Assembly (NCBI RefSeq): GCF_902459465.1
Contig: NC_047080.1
Coordinates: forward strand, 12,002,866 to 12,066,865
Source: Asterias rubens
Taxonomy: Eukaryota; Echinodermata; Asteroidea; Forcipulatida; Asteriidae
Direction: 5' to 3'
DNA length: 64,000 nucleotides
The first letter of the stretch is position 1; each line of letters opens with the position of its first letter. The notes under the pieces are model-generated. The model did not search any database, was not told the DNA's origin, and saw only the letters and a list, made by a program, of their open reading frames with translations. Shown here piece after piece: positions 11,828-24,600 of this stretch. Position numbers and translations under genes: made by a program.

Positions 11828-14800
11828 GTTGATCTTGTTGCAGCATGCATTTCACGTGTAATAGCATTGAAAAAACTGTGTCTCACCACTTTTTCTGATG
11901 GAAATGGCTTAAACACGTCTGGGACCCGTACCAAAACGCTTATTTCTATATAGCGCCCTCTCTTGCTGTTAATTATTCAACCCCCAAAACCCTTGTGGTT
12001 TATGTTAATATTCAGTACAATTTTAATGCCATTTTTGCCTGCCGCCTCCAGCCCCGGGTTGGAAATGCAGATATGATTTCGTCCTCACTCGCTGTCAACC
12101 GAACTACTAAAAAAAAATCCGTATAAATATATTGTTTAACATTGAAATGATGTGTAAAAATGTTCCTCCATGTATAGTGGTTGTCAAGGGCGTGGCGAGT
12201 TTGTGAGATCGGATATAGGCCTACATTCAAGAAATACTGGAGATCTTAATCATCCAATGTCAAGAATATGCATGAAGTAGACAAGTGCAAGAACGGCGGT
12301 CTTAAAATACAAGCAAACACACTAAAAGTTTCGTTAGCAAAAATAAACCCCCCAAAACCCAGTTGTGTCGTCGGTGGGCCACATGCGCACATTGACTGCG
12401 CGATCTTCAATGGGATCGAAATCACCACACCGTAGCCTCGTGTTCATTCAAATCACTCAATCCCAATCAGAAAAGAATTAAGAATGAAGAGTCCTTGAGC
12501 AAAAGAAAAGGAAGTCACTTTTATTAACGACCTATGAGCAGTAGAAACTTGAGGTTAATGAATCCAGGTTAAAGTCACCTGGAAGTGGTATTTTTTCAAA
12601 ATAAAGCTTTTGTCACTAATGTGTTTTGATGAGTGGAATGTGAATAAACAGTTAACTAAGGTTTTAAAAAAATCAGTGCTTATGTTATTTACAAATTTAA
12701 GAGTAGACCCCGACCCGAGAGGGCGCTGTTCGTGACGTCAATCGAGGCAGACTTTGCCTGTAATGCGTAGAGTAAACACAATTGCAAAGTACATGTACGG
12801 ACCAAGTCGTGAGTTTGTACGTTTCAAAAAAATATTTTTTTGTTTTTTCCGGCAATGCCGACCAGGTGTATTGCTGCTGAATGCAGAAAAACAATTTTTG
12901 AAATGTACCAACTTACGACTTGGACGTACATGTACTTTGCACGTGTGTTTACTATAGGCATTGCAAGCAAAGTCTGCCTCGATTGACGTCACAAAAGGGG
13001 TAGGCGGAGTCAGCCCCCCAAACAACTTTATATATTTTTTAAACATATAAATCGTGACAAACAATTACTAAAAAAATTGTTTTATTGTTCGTAAGCATAT
13101 ACTCTTATGTTTGAAAGAAAAAAAATATGTATTTCCAGATGACTTTAAGTTTTGTTGCCGCTTTGGGTGTTTTCGGCTTTGCTTCGCCACTTTATAACTG
13201 AACAACTTTTCGCTTTCTTGAAAGTGTTTTAATCCTGAAAAGCGCTGTAGGCATAACATTGGCATACAATATTTGTCACGACTAGGGGCCTATTTGATTT
13301 GCTTGTAAACTTATAATTATAAAAATTGCAGTAAAGATAGCGTCAGCATAATTATTTCAGATGGTTCTCGCAAAGTGATGCAGTCTCGGTTTGGTCATTA
13401 TATCAGAGTTTTGGATCTGCTCTCAAAGTGCAATCGTTAAAGGAAAGTTGGGTTAAGTTCACTTAGTAATCGATAATGCATTATAGGGCCTATGCCTATA
13501 TTATTATAACCCCACTTAGCCGAATAAGTGTATGGTTCAGTGTGGCGCCACATAGTTCCGGATTAACAGCGTGTTTTTTGTAACCTTGGGTTTAGCTATG
13601 GAGCATTGTGACATACTTTTTTGTATTCCTCGGAAGCTTGACGTGATTTAAGTGGATTCTGTCCATATTGAGTGGATGTTGGTGGTGGGTAGTGGGATAG
13701 TGTGTGTTTAACCCTTCTCTGGTTTAACTCAGGTTCAAAGAGTCCAGCCAAAATTATGACCGTGTACGTTGTAATGTGTGAGGTTCATTTTTAGCGACCT
13801 TCACAAATAAGTTTGACAGACAATCGACGTATTGACGTAATTGATAATTAGAACATAGGTATTGTAATTATGTTTTAACTTTACACATAAAAACAAATCT
13901 CGGTCAGAATTTGTGACCCGGATTATTGAGGGTTAGGTTTGGGGTAAGGGCCGACCCACCCCCCCCCCCCCCCCCCGTGAGAGGCTGACCCAGGAAGTAG
14001 TTAAAAGAAGCAATCTTAACGGAGTCTGTAACAGTGACCCATTTCTGGGTCATACATACACACTAGCTTAAAACAAACCAAAAAATATAATTGTGTTCAT
14101 CCATTAATAGTTTACATGTATATATCACTAAAATAATCGGGCCCCCCGTGGCAAGATTCTCTAGTCACCGTGTCCTTGGTGGTCTACTAATCATAAAAAA
14201 AACATTAAACAAAAACGACTTTAGAAATAGCCTTCGATAAACACACTCTGCTTAGGGTTGAAATTTCAGGCCAATATTACTATTTTTGTTTTCATTTATA
14301 CCATTATTTGTCTGGTCCTTTTGGTTGATAAGCAGTTATAAAACAGCTAATTCAAAATACAAAATATTGTTTTCATTTTAAGAACAAAATAAAAATTTAC
14401 AACTTTGTGATTAATTTGTACTTCTTCAAAATAATTTCTTCAAGTGTTCGAGTAATCAGTAAAAGTTTTTTTTTTATATCAACTGAACTTTTGGTCGGTG
14501 TAACTCTTAAAAGATTACATAATGTTTATAGAGTTTTCATGTTTTTAGTTCTCTTCGTATGGTCAGTGTAAACTTTGCCAAAATCTAAGACATTCTTCTG
14601 AGTCCTCCATCCTCATTCTCGTAACCCCTGCAAGGGTCAAACATTAACAGGTTATTCAAGTCATGGCGAGTGATTTTGTAAGCATTGTCCGGAGTGGGGC
14701 GTACTATTCAGTGTAAACGGGCACACAATCACGCCGAAAGAACGGGGACATTCCACGGGTCCTGGCCCTGGCTTCATCACCCGGTAACAATGGGGTGAAA

Positions 14801-15621
14801 AGACAGGACCACTCGGCCGGAGGGAAGGCTCAATTCGCGCTTGCAAGTTGGATGTGTTCGGTGTTTTGTTTCTTTCTCAATCGATTTGAAACAATATCAA
14901 GGGCTTTTTGTTTTACAACCAGAAGTTAAATGATATTCAATTAAATGAACAATTTAATATACTCAATTTTGTAATAACATCAAGTGCTTTTTTATTTTTA
15001 CAACCAGAAGGTGAGAAAGTATTTATATTAATGTTTAATTGTAGGCAGGGAGAAATAATTTTAAAAGACATCTTTATACTTTAATTTCCTTGAAATAAAA
15101 ATGCGGTGCCAACAAATTGTCTTCGTTATTTCCACTATAATTGTCGGTCCTTGTATATTTATGGAGAAGTTAAGTTGTTTTTCTCGACACCTTTTTTTAA
15201 GAATAACCTATCGGTAATTTAGCCTCTGTATTCAAGTATTGTGTGCTGTGTCTATTAATCAAATTGCGATACTTTTTCTTCACCAAATGTTTCCTTAAAG
15301 ATGATAGGTTTGTTTGTAAAGCTATATAACTTGATTTAATTAAACTTACTGATTCAATTTGCCCCTCCGAATCACTTTCTAATCCTAAAACCCCCTCTCC
15401 ACAAATGAGAAGAATAAGACGCCAACAAATTTACCTATGAAAGACTCTAGGGGTGCGCTTACGTAACTCACTTCAGAGGGAGATAAAAAGAGTATGAGCC
15501 GTTTGGGAGGGGCTTTAGTGAGAGTGCCTAGATCTGGATATCACTTATCGGCAGAACGAGTACAGTCTTCAGTTTGGTGCTAAGACGGTTTTTGCTGGTT
15601 CATCACCGTCTCTCTGCCGTT
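11828..15621. other. Divergent intergenic region between IMP3 and the giant protease
   Basis: Contains MITE copy B (12573-13144), a C-homopolymer of over 20 near 13953-13976, and a GGGTTGAAATTTCAGGCC repeat relative near 14228-14350. GATAAAAAG at 15482 is a weak TATA-like site about 140 bp before the protease ATG. No other gene is recognised. Confidence 0.45.
12573..13144 (-). mobile_element. TTAA-flanked MITE, copy B, upstream of IMP3, inverted to copy A
   Basis: 572 bp with TTAA duplications at 12569-12572 and 13145-13148 and ends AGTCACCTGG / CCAGATGACT. It matches copy A closely over its full length in the opposite direction, including the palindromic core. It lies about 0.75 kb upstream of the IMP3 start codon. 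Confidence 0.9.
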
Positions 15622-18600
15622 ATGGAGTCCAGGTTACTCGGCGTTGCCTCCGTGGCTGTCTGCCTCTTATGTTTAGCAACACCGTACTTCGCCAAACCAC
15701 TAACTCAGGTAAACCAATCCTTCATGATTCACATCCAGATTTGAAAAGTTCTTAAGGATTTTCCTTTTTATTTTATTTGATGTACAGCATGTCGTTTATA
15801 ATGGGGCGGGGTGGCGCTCTTAAACACCCATAAATGTTATGTAAAGAACTCAAACTGCAATAGCAAGTTTGTGTTCAAAATTTCGAGCTGTTTTTGGCTA
15901 ATTTGCTTCAATTTTAAAATAAGATTGTGTTTAAGATTATGTTTCATTTGGCGCTACCATGAGAAATTCTCATACGCTGACCACACCGGATTCACCACAC
16001 CCCGTCCTAGATCGAAAATTAAATCGATGACGCCTAACCACAAGCTACTGTGATTGGCCAATTGGCTGCACGTGGCAGTTTATGAATGAACAAAAACGCC
16101 CTTTCAGATTTCTTGTTTCAAGAAGTTTTATTGGTTCAAAACTGACCGCATAGTTTGTTCTGCATTTTGCCCAATGCTAAATTACTTTAGTCGGCCCGTT
16201 TAAAAAGCAACAACGATCATCTTTTTCTTGAGTAAAAACGTATTCTACTTTACAAACATTTTAAAGTTGGGTCTTAACTTTGTAAAAAATAAAGGATAAC
16301 TTTCCGTATGGCGCCACCACCTTTTCACTCATTTTGACAAAAAGGGATATCTCATTGAGGTAAATTAGATACTATATTATTTCATATCGAATGAAAAAGT
16401 GGTGGCGCCATACGGAAACTTTTCCAAAATAAAACGCCCATTTCAATTTTGGCTAAAATAATGTTTACTTTTGCTAAAACGCCTGTGCACGTCCTCCATG
16501 GTCACATCTTCAACAGTTTGATTTTTAAAATGCACGAAGACAACAAAATGGTAATTAAATCATGGAAATCTTTAGTCACTATTTTAATCTATCAGACCCC
16601 CTCAAAATTGTAAATTGAAATGACCAAGGGTAATTTGAAGATTTTTAATGTAAAAAAGGGACAAACTCGAAGGGCAGAGATTCGACGCACGTGTGTGAAA
16701 GAGCCTTAAGCCTCGAGAACTTGGAACTTGTCCAACATTTTATTCAACAAGTCCTTAGACGACCTCGTGTTCAAAATATGACCTGTTTCCCTGATATTAT
16801 TGTTACTACAGCAGCTAAAATCATGCAAATTGAGAAAGCACAATGACATTTATTTCTGTAGTGTTGATTCCAAGTAGGACTTGAAACTTTGAATGTGTTG
16901 GTAACAGAGAGAGGTTTTTGGTAACACCATGATAATTATCTCTTCCCAAACGAGATAATCACATAATTAGTGTTATTGCAAACTTCTCTTAGTCCTATAG
17001 TTGTAAATTTCAAATTTTAATTTTTCAAATTGTTGATTTCTAAGGAAATAATAGTATCCGATCTGACTGCCACTGTTTCTTTCAAGGCAAATACAACTTC
17101 TCAATTTGTGTAATTAAGTGTAATTTTATTTAATATAAAATGTACCTGTTCATGTTTGTTGTGTTGTCATTTAGCCTTCGAGAAAGACTCTGCTAGGGTC
17201 GAAACGTCAGGCCATTAACTATTTTTTCAATTATTTAATATTGAAAGAAAAAGTGGCAGTTGGCGACGGAAACCGTTCAACTTCTTGTTCCTCTCTGTAT
17301 ATCTTTAAGTGCTAAACATTGTCCATTTTTTTTGTAACTTTTCATTCACTATGGCGTCCATGTCAAACGTATAATTATAATCTTTCTTTTTGATATCTAT
17401 TTATGAATCGCAGCGTTAAAGTAAATGGCTTTCCGCGTATGTGTGTATGGGCTCGTGAGCACTTTTGGATGAAGCATTGAGGAATGAAATTTCCTTCTCG
17501 GTTGAAGCGAGGGGAAGTTATTTGCTCCAAATGTCATTTTCTATCTCTTCGTCATAAGATGTTGTCATCCAGAAATGTAAACAATTCTAAACAGACGCAA
17601 CTTCTCATACACCACCCAAAACATGAAATGAGTCAGGGTATCTAAGGTGGGCGTTGGCCGTCTGGTCGTACCCTGGTTTTCCCCAAGTCCTCAGACCACC
17701 TTGGGGTCAGGGTGTCGATTGTGTCCTATCTATCCCCCATATTAGCAAGTCAAAACCCTTCTAGAAATCCATGTTAACAATGCGCCATTTCAAGCGTTAT
17801 GTAAGCCTCTCTTTGCGGAGGCATTGTTTGCTTGGTTTGTGCATAAAGCTTCTGAAATCTCGAAGTGAAGTGAAGGGTGTTTGGACACAACTGGCCGTAT
17901 GGTCGACTTTCCGGTTCTGACCGGTTGGATTCACCGAGAGCAAAGAATTTGATTAATTGAAACCAATTACCAAGAGCCGTCAACAAAATGAAATAGAAAG
18001 TTCATAATAAAAGGGTTTTTTAAATAATAAAATCATACAACAATAATACTAATTGAATGCTTCTATGAAATTTTAGAAACCCTTTTTTAGAAACAAATCG
18101 GTAACCTGCCGCCACTTGTTCATTCGTTATGAATTAAATAAGTGTCTCATTTACTCGAATGAGATATTCCTTCTGCTGGTTAAGAATGAGTGCAAAAGTG
18201 GTAGCAGGAAATCTTTCCCGTTATTAAAGGAAGCTAGTTCCCAATAAGAATTTGTTTTCTTTTACTTTTTTTTGTGTCAAAAGTATAACTATTCGCGTCT
18301 GTCTGAATTTCCACTAAAACTTCCCAGTCAATGTTATTACAATCAAAATGAGTTTGGCGACAAATCAAAATTAATTGTACACAATCTTCCCACTCGAGAC
18401 GGAGGAGTGAAAAATGTGGAACTTAAAAAAAAATGTTCATCTTAAGGCTTTCTACGTAGAAGTTTTCAACAGGTCTTTAACAACTGGTGCTATATGGTGG
18501 TCTAGCTCTATATGTAAAATATGTAGGGTAGATATGTAATGACCAGAGAGCAAGATGTAATGACCCAGTGAGGAGAATGCCTTGTGCAACGTGGAGAAAT

Positions 18601-21600
18601 CTCGGGCTATTCACATGCAAATTAACAAATAATCTGGTTTACTCTGGGTCAATTATTAACTCGATAGCCTACAATCAATCCATATTAATTTGTTCTGCAC
18701 CTGTGTTTCTTGTTAGCCTTATAGTGTTTAAGCATTGGTATCCTTAATTTAGTTATCATGGTACCTCAAGAAAGTTGAAACTTTTTAGAAGGTGCCGAGT
18801 TGAATCATGAACCATGGTAGTGCATTTTACCATTAGTGTGTGGAGCTACCCGTTCAACCAACATGTAGCCGGCCTGACTGCTAGCATGCTGGGTTCATTG
18901 TGATTGACTTTTTATGGCCCCCATCTCACACTATACCATGCCGTGACAGTCTTCAGGTTCTATTGTTAGCCATCTACAAATACCTCCCTTATGTTAATCC
19001 CTGTTGTGTAAACGAATCACGCCAGCGGAAATTCCTTTGCCAAGGCAGCATTAGAAAGCAATCGAATTGTGACTGGAGGAAATCACTTAGCAGAAAAAAA
19101 TTAAATCAACTGGGTCGATTTTTCTATTATTTGATAAAGATTTCTTGTGCAAAAAGAAAGAATCAATTACGTTCTTGGCCTTAATTAAGTTCTAAGCATG
19201 TAATATAACGTTATAGTCATAGGTTTATCGTCATAAAGGATGCATTCTTGTGGTTATATAAAAAATTAAGAGCAGTCAAACTCTTGATTGATTTTCCTTT
19301 CCTATACTCAGTAGGCCCACTTTCCCAAGTAATGCGCAAAAAACCCACATGTAAATCACTCGGTTGGATTCAGACCCAGTACCGTCCTTTGCATCTTAAC
19401 AGTTGTCCTGCACAACAAATATACTTATTGATATGTATTTTGAATGTGTTCTTTCCCACAGAATATCGAGCTGAGCTCGGAGGATCGTCTTTATTATTTC
19501 GGCCAAAAGGAAGGTAAAAGTCACAATATCATGTAACCATTAATCCTCTCTACTAAAATTACACTTTTGATGACAATTTTGACATGACAATAATAAATGC
19601 ATTTTATAGTTATTCAAATGAAACACCCGGTGTTCGATAATGTTTGATACATGTACAAGAATGGCGTTGATTTCCTTAAGTTCATAAGGGTTTATAGAGT
19701 CTCGATCTACAACAAAGATGCGACCTTGTCTTTTCTTAAGCAAGAATTTCTAGTGTCCGCTATTTTATCCCTTTTCTTCTGGTTACCTTGATGTATTGTA
19801 AGACTCGCCGCTTTCAAAAAACATCTTTCAGACGACTCATTTAATTTGTTGCTTTCTTCTCAGTGCAAGATTTCGAGCTGGTCTCACCGAGCCGATGGAA
19901 TCGAGCTGCCCCTGGCAAAGCCGCTCTACATCAAGCATCCTTTGAAGCCTTTGGTGAGGATTTCAACCTCGATCTCAAGGGCAAGAAAGGTCTTATCAAC
20001 GCTGCAACCGTCTTACATAAAGTTGGCCAAGATGGAAAGGTTAAATTGAGCCAAATCAGTAATAATTGCGATCTGTACGAGGGGACGTCTAAGAAACATG
20101 ACAAATCTCACGTTTCAGCCAGCATTTGCGGCGATAAGGTAAGGGTTTCACCTCAAGATTTAATTTTTAAAATTTATTTTAATTTTAAACCAACTCTGCA
20201 ATATTGAAGAAAATATTTTGAAACCGATTTAGTCGACGTGCCAGTAGATGTGTAAGATTAAGTTTAGGGAATACAAACTAAATTATTACTGTTACTTTTG
20301 CTTCACTGTCTTGCAATTTATGTGCAAGCGGAAGCAAACATTTACACTGCTTTTTGCAGCTTTCTCCAACTGTTAAAGTTCAAATAATTAAACTTAATAT
20401 ATTAAATTATTCTTTCACTTTAACTGTACTTCTTTAGATCGAGACAACAGTTGAGACTGATGCTTTTTAGTCAAATCATTGAAGTAAAAATAATACAAAC
20501 ATTCCGGAACGGAATTTTGTATAAAGTTATTATTTCACTTTCTTTTAACTTGTTAAGATTGAGGCAACAGTCAAGACGAAGGGAGCCGTTTTCCACATCC
20601 AACCTCTCCTTCCAAAACATCAGGAGCTACTAGCTACTGATGATAAAACAACAGTGGATGAACCGGTCACGAAAAACATGCATATGGTGCTTAGAAGAAG
20701 CGTGAACATCGAGGCGTGTGACATGCAAAGTAAGCTAAACTTCTGCAAAATTTGTGTTATCAAAACATTTTTGTGAAACTTTGTCGATAACGCCTATTGA
20801 CACCTATATATATCAATTTTGGGTGAAACAATTGTGCGCGTTATTTTCTAGCAAATTAAGTTTCAATGTTTTATAATACTTGAATGCATCAGATGCTGGT
20901 AATACAGATTCTGAATTTCATTTAAGACGAAAAATTGCATTTGAAATGGAAACTTCCTCAGAAAAAAAATCAACAGTGGTGGCAAATTTCACTGTTTGTG
21001 ACAAAGGAGATTGAGTCTACCACCGAAACACACAAAAGCCATAACTTAAAAACAAAGCAGGCGATTTGTATAACCAAGACGAGCAGTTAATTGAGGCAAC
21101 TGTATTTACGAATACCATTTTCTTCCCCTTTTTGCAGCTGAAAGAATAACTTCCAGCGAGAGGCAGAAAAGGTCCACAATTGAAGAGCCGATTTACGTTG
21201 AAGCTTCGGTGGTTGCAGACGACATGATGTTCAAAATTTATGGAACCAATACTGAAGAGTACATTCTCACCATCATGAACCAGGTATGTAACGATGTCTG
21301 TGATTGATCAAAAAGTTTGGGGGCTTTAAACGATTCGTTTCATCTGTTTTCATGACGTTTCAACAAGTCAAACTAAAACACTGTTTAATCAACTTTGCAA
21401 TGATAAGCATTCTGTGCAAGTAGCAGATTCAACAAATAATTATTGTTGCAATTTAAAATATTTGTTATTCGATTTTTTGTGTATAGGTGGCAGGTATGCT
21501 GAAGGATTCTAGTCTTGGTGTCCAAGTCAATCTCCGCATCACAGACATCAAAATCATCGAGTCGCCTCAGGTAAAGATAATTGCAGACAACTTTTTACAT

Positions 21601-24600
21601 GGCACTTTTAATACACCGTATATTTTCTTTAACTTCAATAGTTTGAAACACTTGAGGGCGCTGTTACAATAAGTAGCACCTGTGACTGAAAAACCATACC
21701 GGGGTTTTCGAAATCGGTTTTTCACATTATTTATACTGGTAATACTTTTGTCTTAATATTGTTTAGGATGACCTGCAACTATCTGAGAATCTGGATGAGA
21801 CTCTGGACAGTTTCTGCTCTTGGCAAATGGACAGCAAATCTGACATTTCGATCCTAATTACAAGGTAAAGATTATACTGGAGTGAGATGAGATGAGGCAA
21901 CGACTTGCAAATAAAATAAATATATCCTTGTTGAATTACTTGTCCTCCTGCATGACATTTTCCTCTTCTTATTAAGATAACCCCCTTCTTAAATCCTCTA
22001 AAAGATTTCCTGAGATTCTAAGCACACAATGAACACAATAGGGGGAGGGGGCGGGCTAGCGAGAGGTTTTTTTGAGAGGAAATAAAGTCTGACATTGATT
22101 GTAATGATCTCAGATTGCCATCTCTTGAACATGTTGAATTGAATCATTGAGTTGAATGAGTGAATTGATGGTCTTGTTGCTGTTTGTTGTTAGTCTTTAG
22201 TAAGTTGATCCCTTTGGCTTTGCAGCACAAAATGTGGCTACTGGGGTGTTTGGAACCAACTATTATTAATTAATTTTCACATGAATAATGATACTGCTCT
22301 TCTTATACTTATAGCCTTCGAGAAAGACTCTGCCAGGGTAAAAATTAACTATTTGCTGCATTTATACCATCGGTCTATTTGGTTGGTAAGTTGTTTGCAA
22401 CAGCTAATTCTATTTTCTTGCTTTATTAATAAAGTTTTTTCTCTTATTGTTTTACAGACGTGACTTGGTATCGGCTGGCAGTCATCAGGTAATGGGTAAA
22501 GCTAAGGATGTAGGTGGAGCATGTGACCCTAAGAGACGTTGTGTGATTGGACAAGATCATGGACCAAGTGGATTGATCTTTACTCTTACTCATGAGATTG
22601 GACACAGGTAACTCGAGAAATAAAATTAAAAATAATCCCTGAAATTGATGAATAAAACTGATTATTTTGTTTACACAAATAAAAGCCATTGTCATTGCTT
22701 TTGTTATGTTCAGCTAACTTTGCCATTGTGTTAGCTTTATGAAAATGTACATCATTAAGTTTTAGTAAGGTTTTTTACAGATGGAGATGAAACAACTTCA
22801 TCATTTCTTTACACACACTTGTAAGAAAGTGGTCAATTGTCTCGAGCAGTAGAAAAATTTAAATTATATTGAAGACAAATTACAGCATTTATAGTTATAC
22901 AAAAGACAAAAACAAAATATTTTCTGAAAACTATAGAATTTTTTTGAAATACTTGTCTCAAAAGTTACATACTGTTCTCCATGCTCTTGTTTAACAGTCT
23001 TGGTATGTATCATGATGGAGGCTTGAGCGATTGCGTCAACAAGAAGAATATCATGGCTACCGTACACTCTACTGGACCTGAGGCCTTCCAATGGTCAGAG
23101 TGTAGCCGAAATGATCTTCTCGACTTCTTGAGGTAAGTTGAAGCTTTGCATGTTGTGAAGAAACTTTGCAAGACAAGGGTAGCAAACATATATGATAATC
23201 TCTACTTTGAAGAGGCTTGCAATGATCATGTTTTGATTGATGTTGCATGCTATTTTGAAAGGGGTGTATAATAGACCAGGCGAAGACCGCTTTAACTTTT
23301 AATAAATTCTAGATCTGGGTACCATTATACTCTCCATATACTTCCAATCCCCATTTAGAGCCATATGAGAAGAGAGAAGACAATGTAGAAGTTTTAGTTT
23401 TAGATGTGGGAGGAAAACCCCAGAGAATCATTCCAGGTAGAACCCACGCAGTCAGGTTGGGACGGAAACCCAATCCACATAGTGCCCCTGTGGGATTCAA
23501 ACCTAGGTCCCGGAGGTGGAAGGTGTGGCAAGACACTACTACACCAACCTGACCTTAAAGTTAAAGTTAGGATCGGCAGGTTTATAGTTCTGCTCCATTA
23601 ATTAGAAATCTGACTGGAATTCGTAATTGAACTGCGTGTGATCTTTGTACTTCTACAGCCGTCCCGAGTCCAAGTGCTTGAAAGATACTCCCAAGGCTTT
23701 GAGGAAACACTTTGCATCTTCCGTCCCCATGCCTGGATTCCACTACAACGCTAGCCAGCAGTGCGCCATGACATTCAATAAGAACAGCCTGGTTGCGTCT
23801 GAAGTCCTGAATAAACCTGTAAGTTAACATTATCAAATAATAAACCATGTTGTTTATCCCTTGATATTTCAAACAATTGACCACTACGATATTGATAAAA
23901 GAGGGAGACTAGATCATCTGGCTAGATAATCTGGAAGTCGTTGGTTCAAATCCAGCTGTAGTCATTCTTCGTTCAACCCTATATCAAAATAAACTTTCAC
24001 ACATTTATGTAACAGTCAGGATCTGAAAATATTATTCTAATTTTTGTGTTTGGGAGATTAAGAACTTATTTTTGAAATGATTTTGTATTGTCTTTCTGTT
24101 TTGTATTTGTGTTTACAGGAGATCTGCAAAGCTCTTGTGTGTAAGACTGGAAAGGGAGAACCCGAATCAACCCTGAGTCCTCCACTCGATGGAACACGTT
24201 GTGGAACCAAAAGAGATGTAAGATTAAATTGATGATGTCACAAATTTATATATATTCTCTGCTTGATTAGAAGTCTTGAACTTAATTTGTAATTTCTTTT
24301 TTTGTTGTGGAAGGGGTCCTGATACGCCTAATTGATTTAATTTTGTTACCTTCTTCATGTGTTGTAGATTTGTATCCAAGGTGAATGCATGAAAGTCTAC
24401 AGTACCTTGGTCTGCGATGGCGGAGAATGTATTCCCTTGTAAGTATCTAGTTTTATTTTATTATAGACCACAAGGAAAGCTGACTTACTGGCACCCCGAA
24501 CAAAGATATTGACAAAATAGAGAGATCACCAACATAGGGCTAGATGGCCAACATAGAGCTAGATAGCTCAGTTGGTATTAAATTTGGCTTTGTTCAACCC

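Larger units (their letters stand above)
15622..21283 (+). other. Protease exons 1-5: signal peptide, prodomain, furin site
   Basis: Exons 15622-15708, 19462-19513, 19864-20138, 20558-20729, 21138-21283. Exon 1 gives a hydrophobic leader (LLGVASVAVCLLCLA). Exons 2-4 encode a reprolysin-type propeptide (FELVSPSRWNR, AFGEDFNLDL). Exon 5 holds the furin-type site RQKR followed by Ser, where the mature enzyme should begin at about residue 208. The ATG at 15622 is chosen because the signal peptide follows at once. Intron 1 is 3.75 kb, the longest of the gene. Confidence 0.88.

Noticed and set aside
14661..14846. 61-codon minus-strand frame in the IMP3-protease intergenic region
   Set aside because: Proline- and serine-rich by composition only; no start context, neighbours or family.
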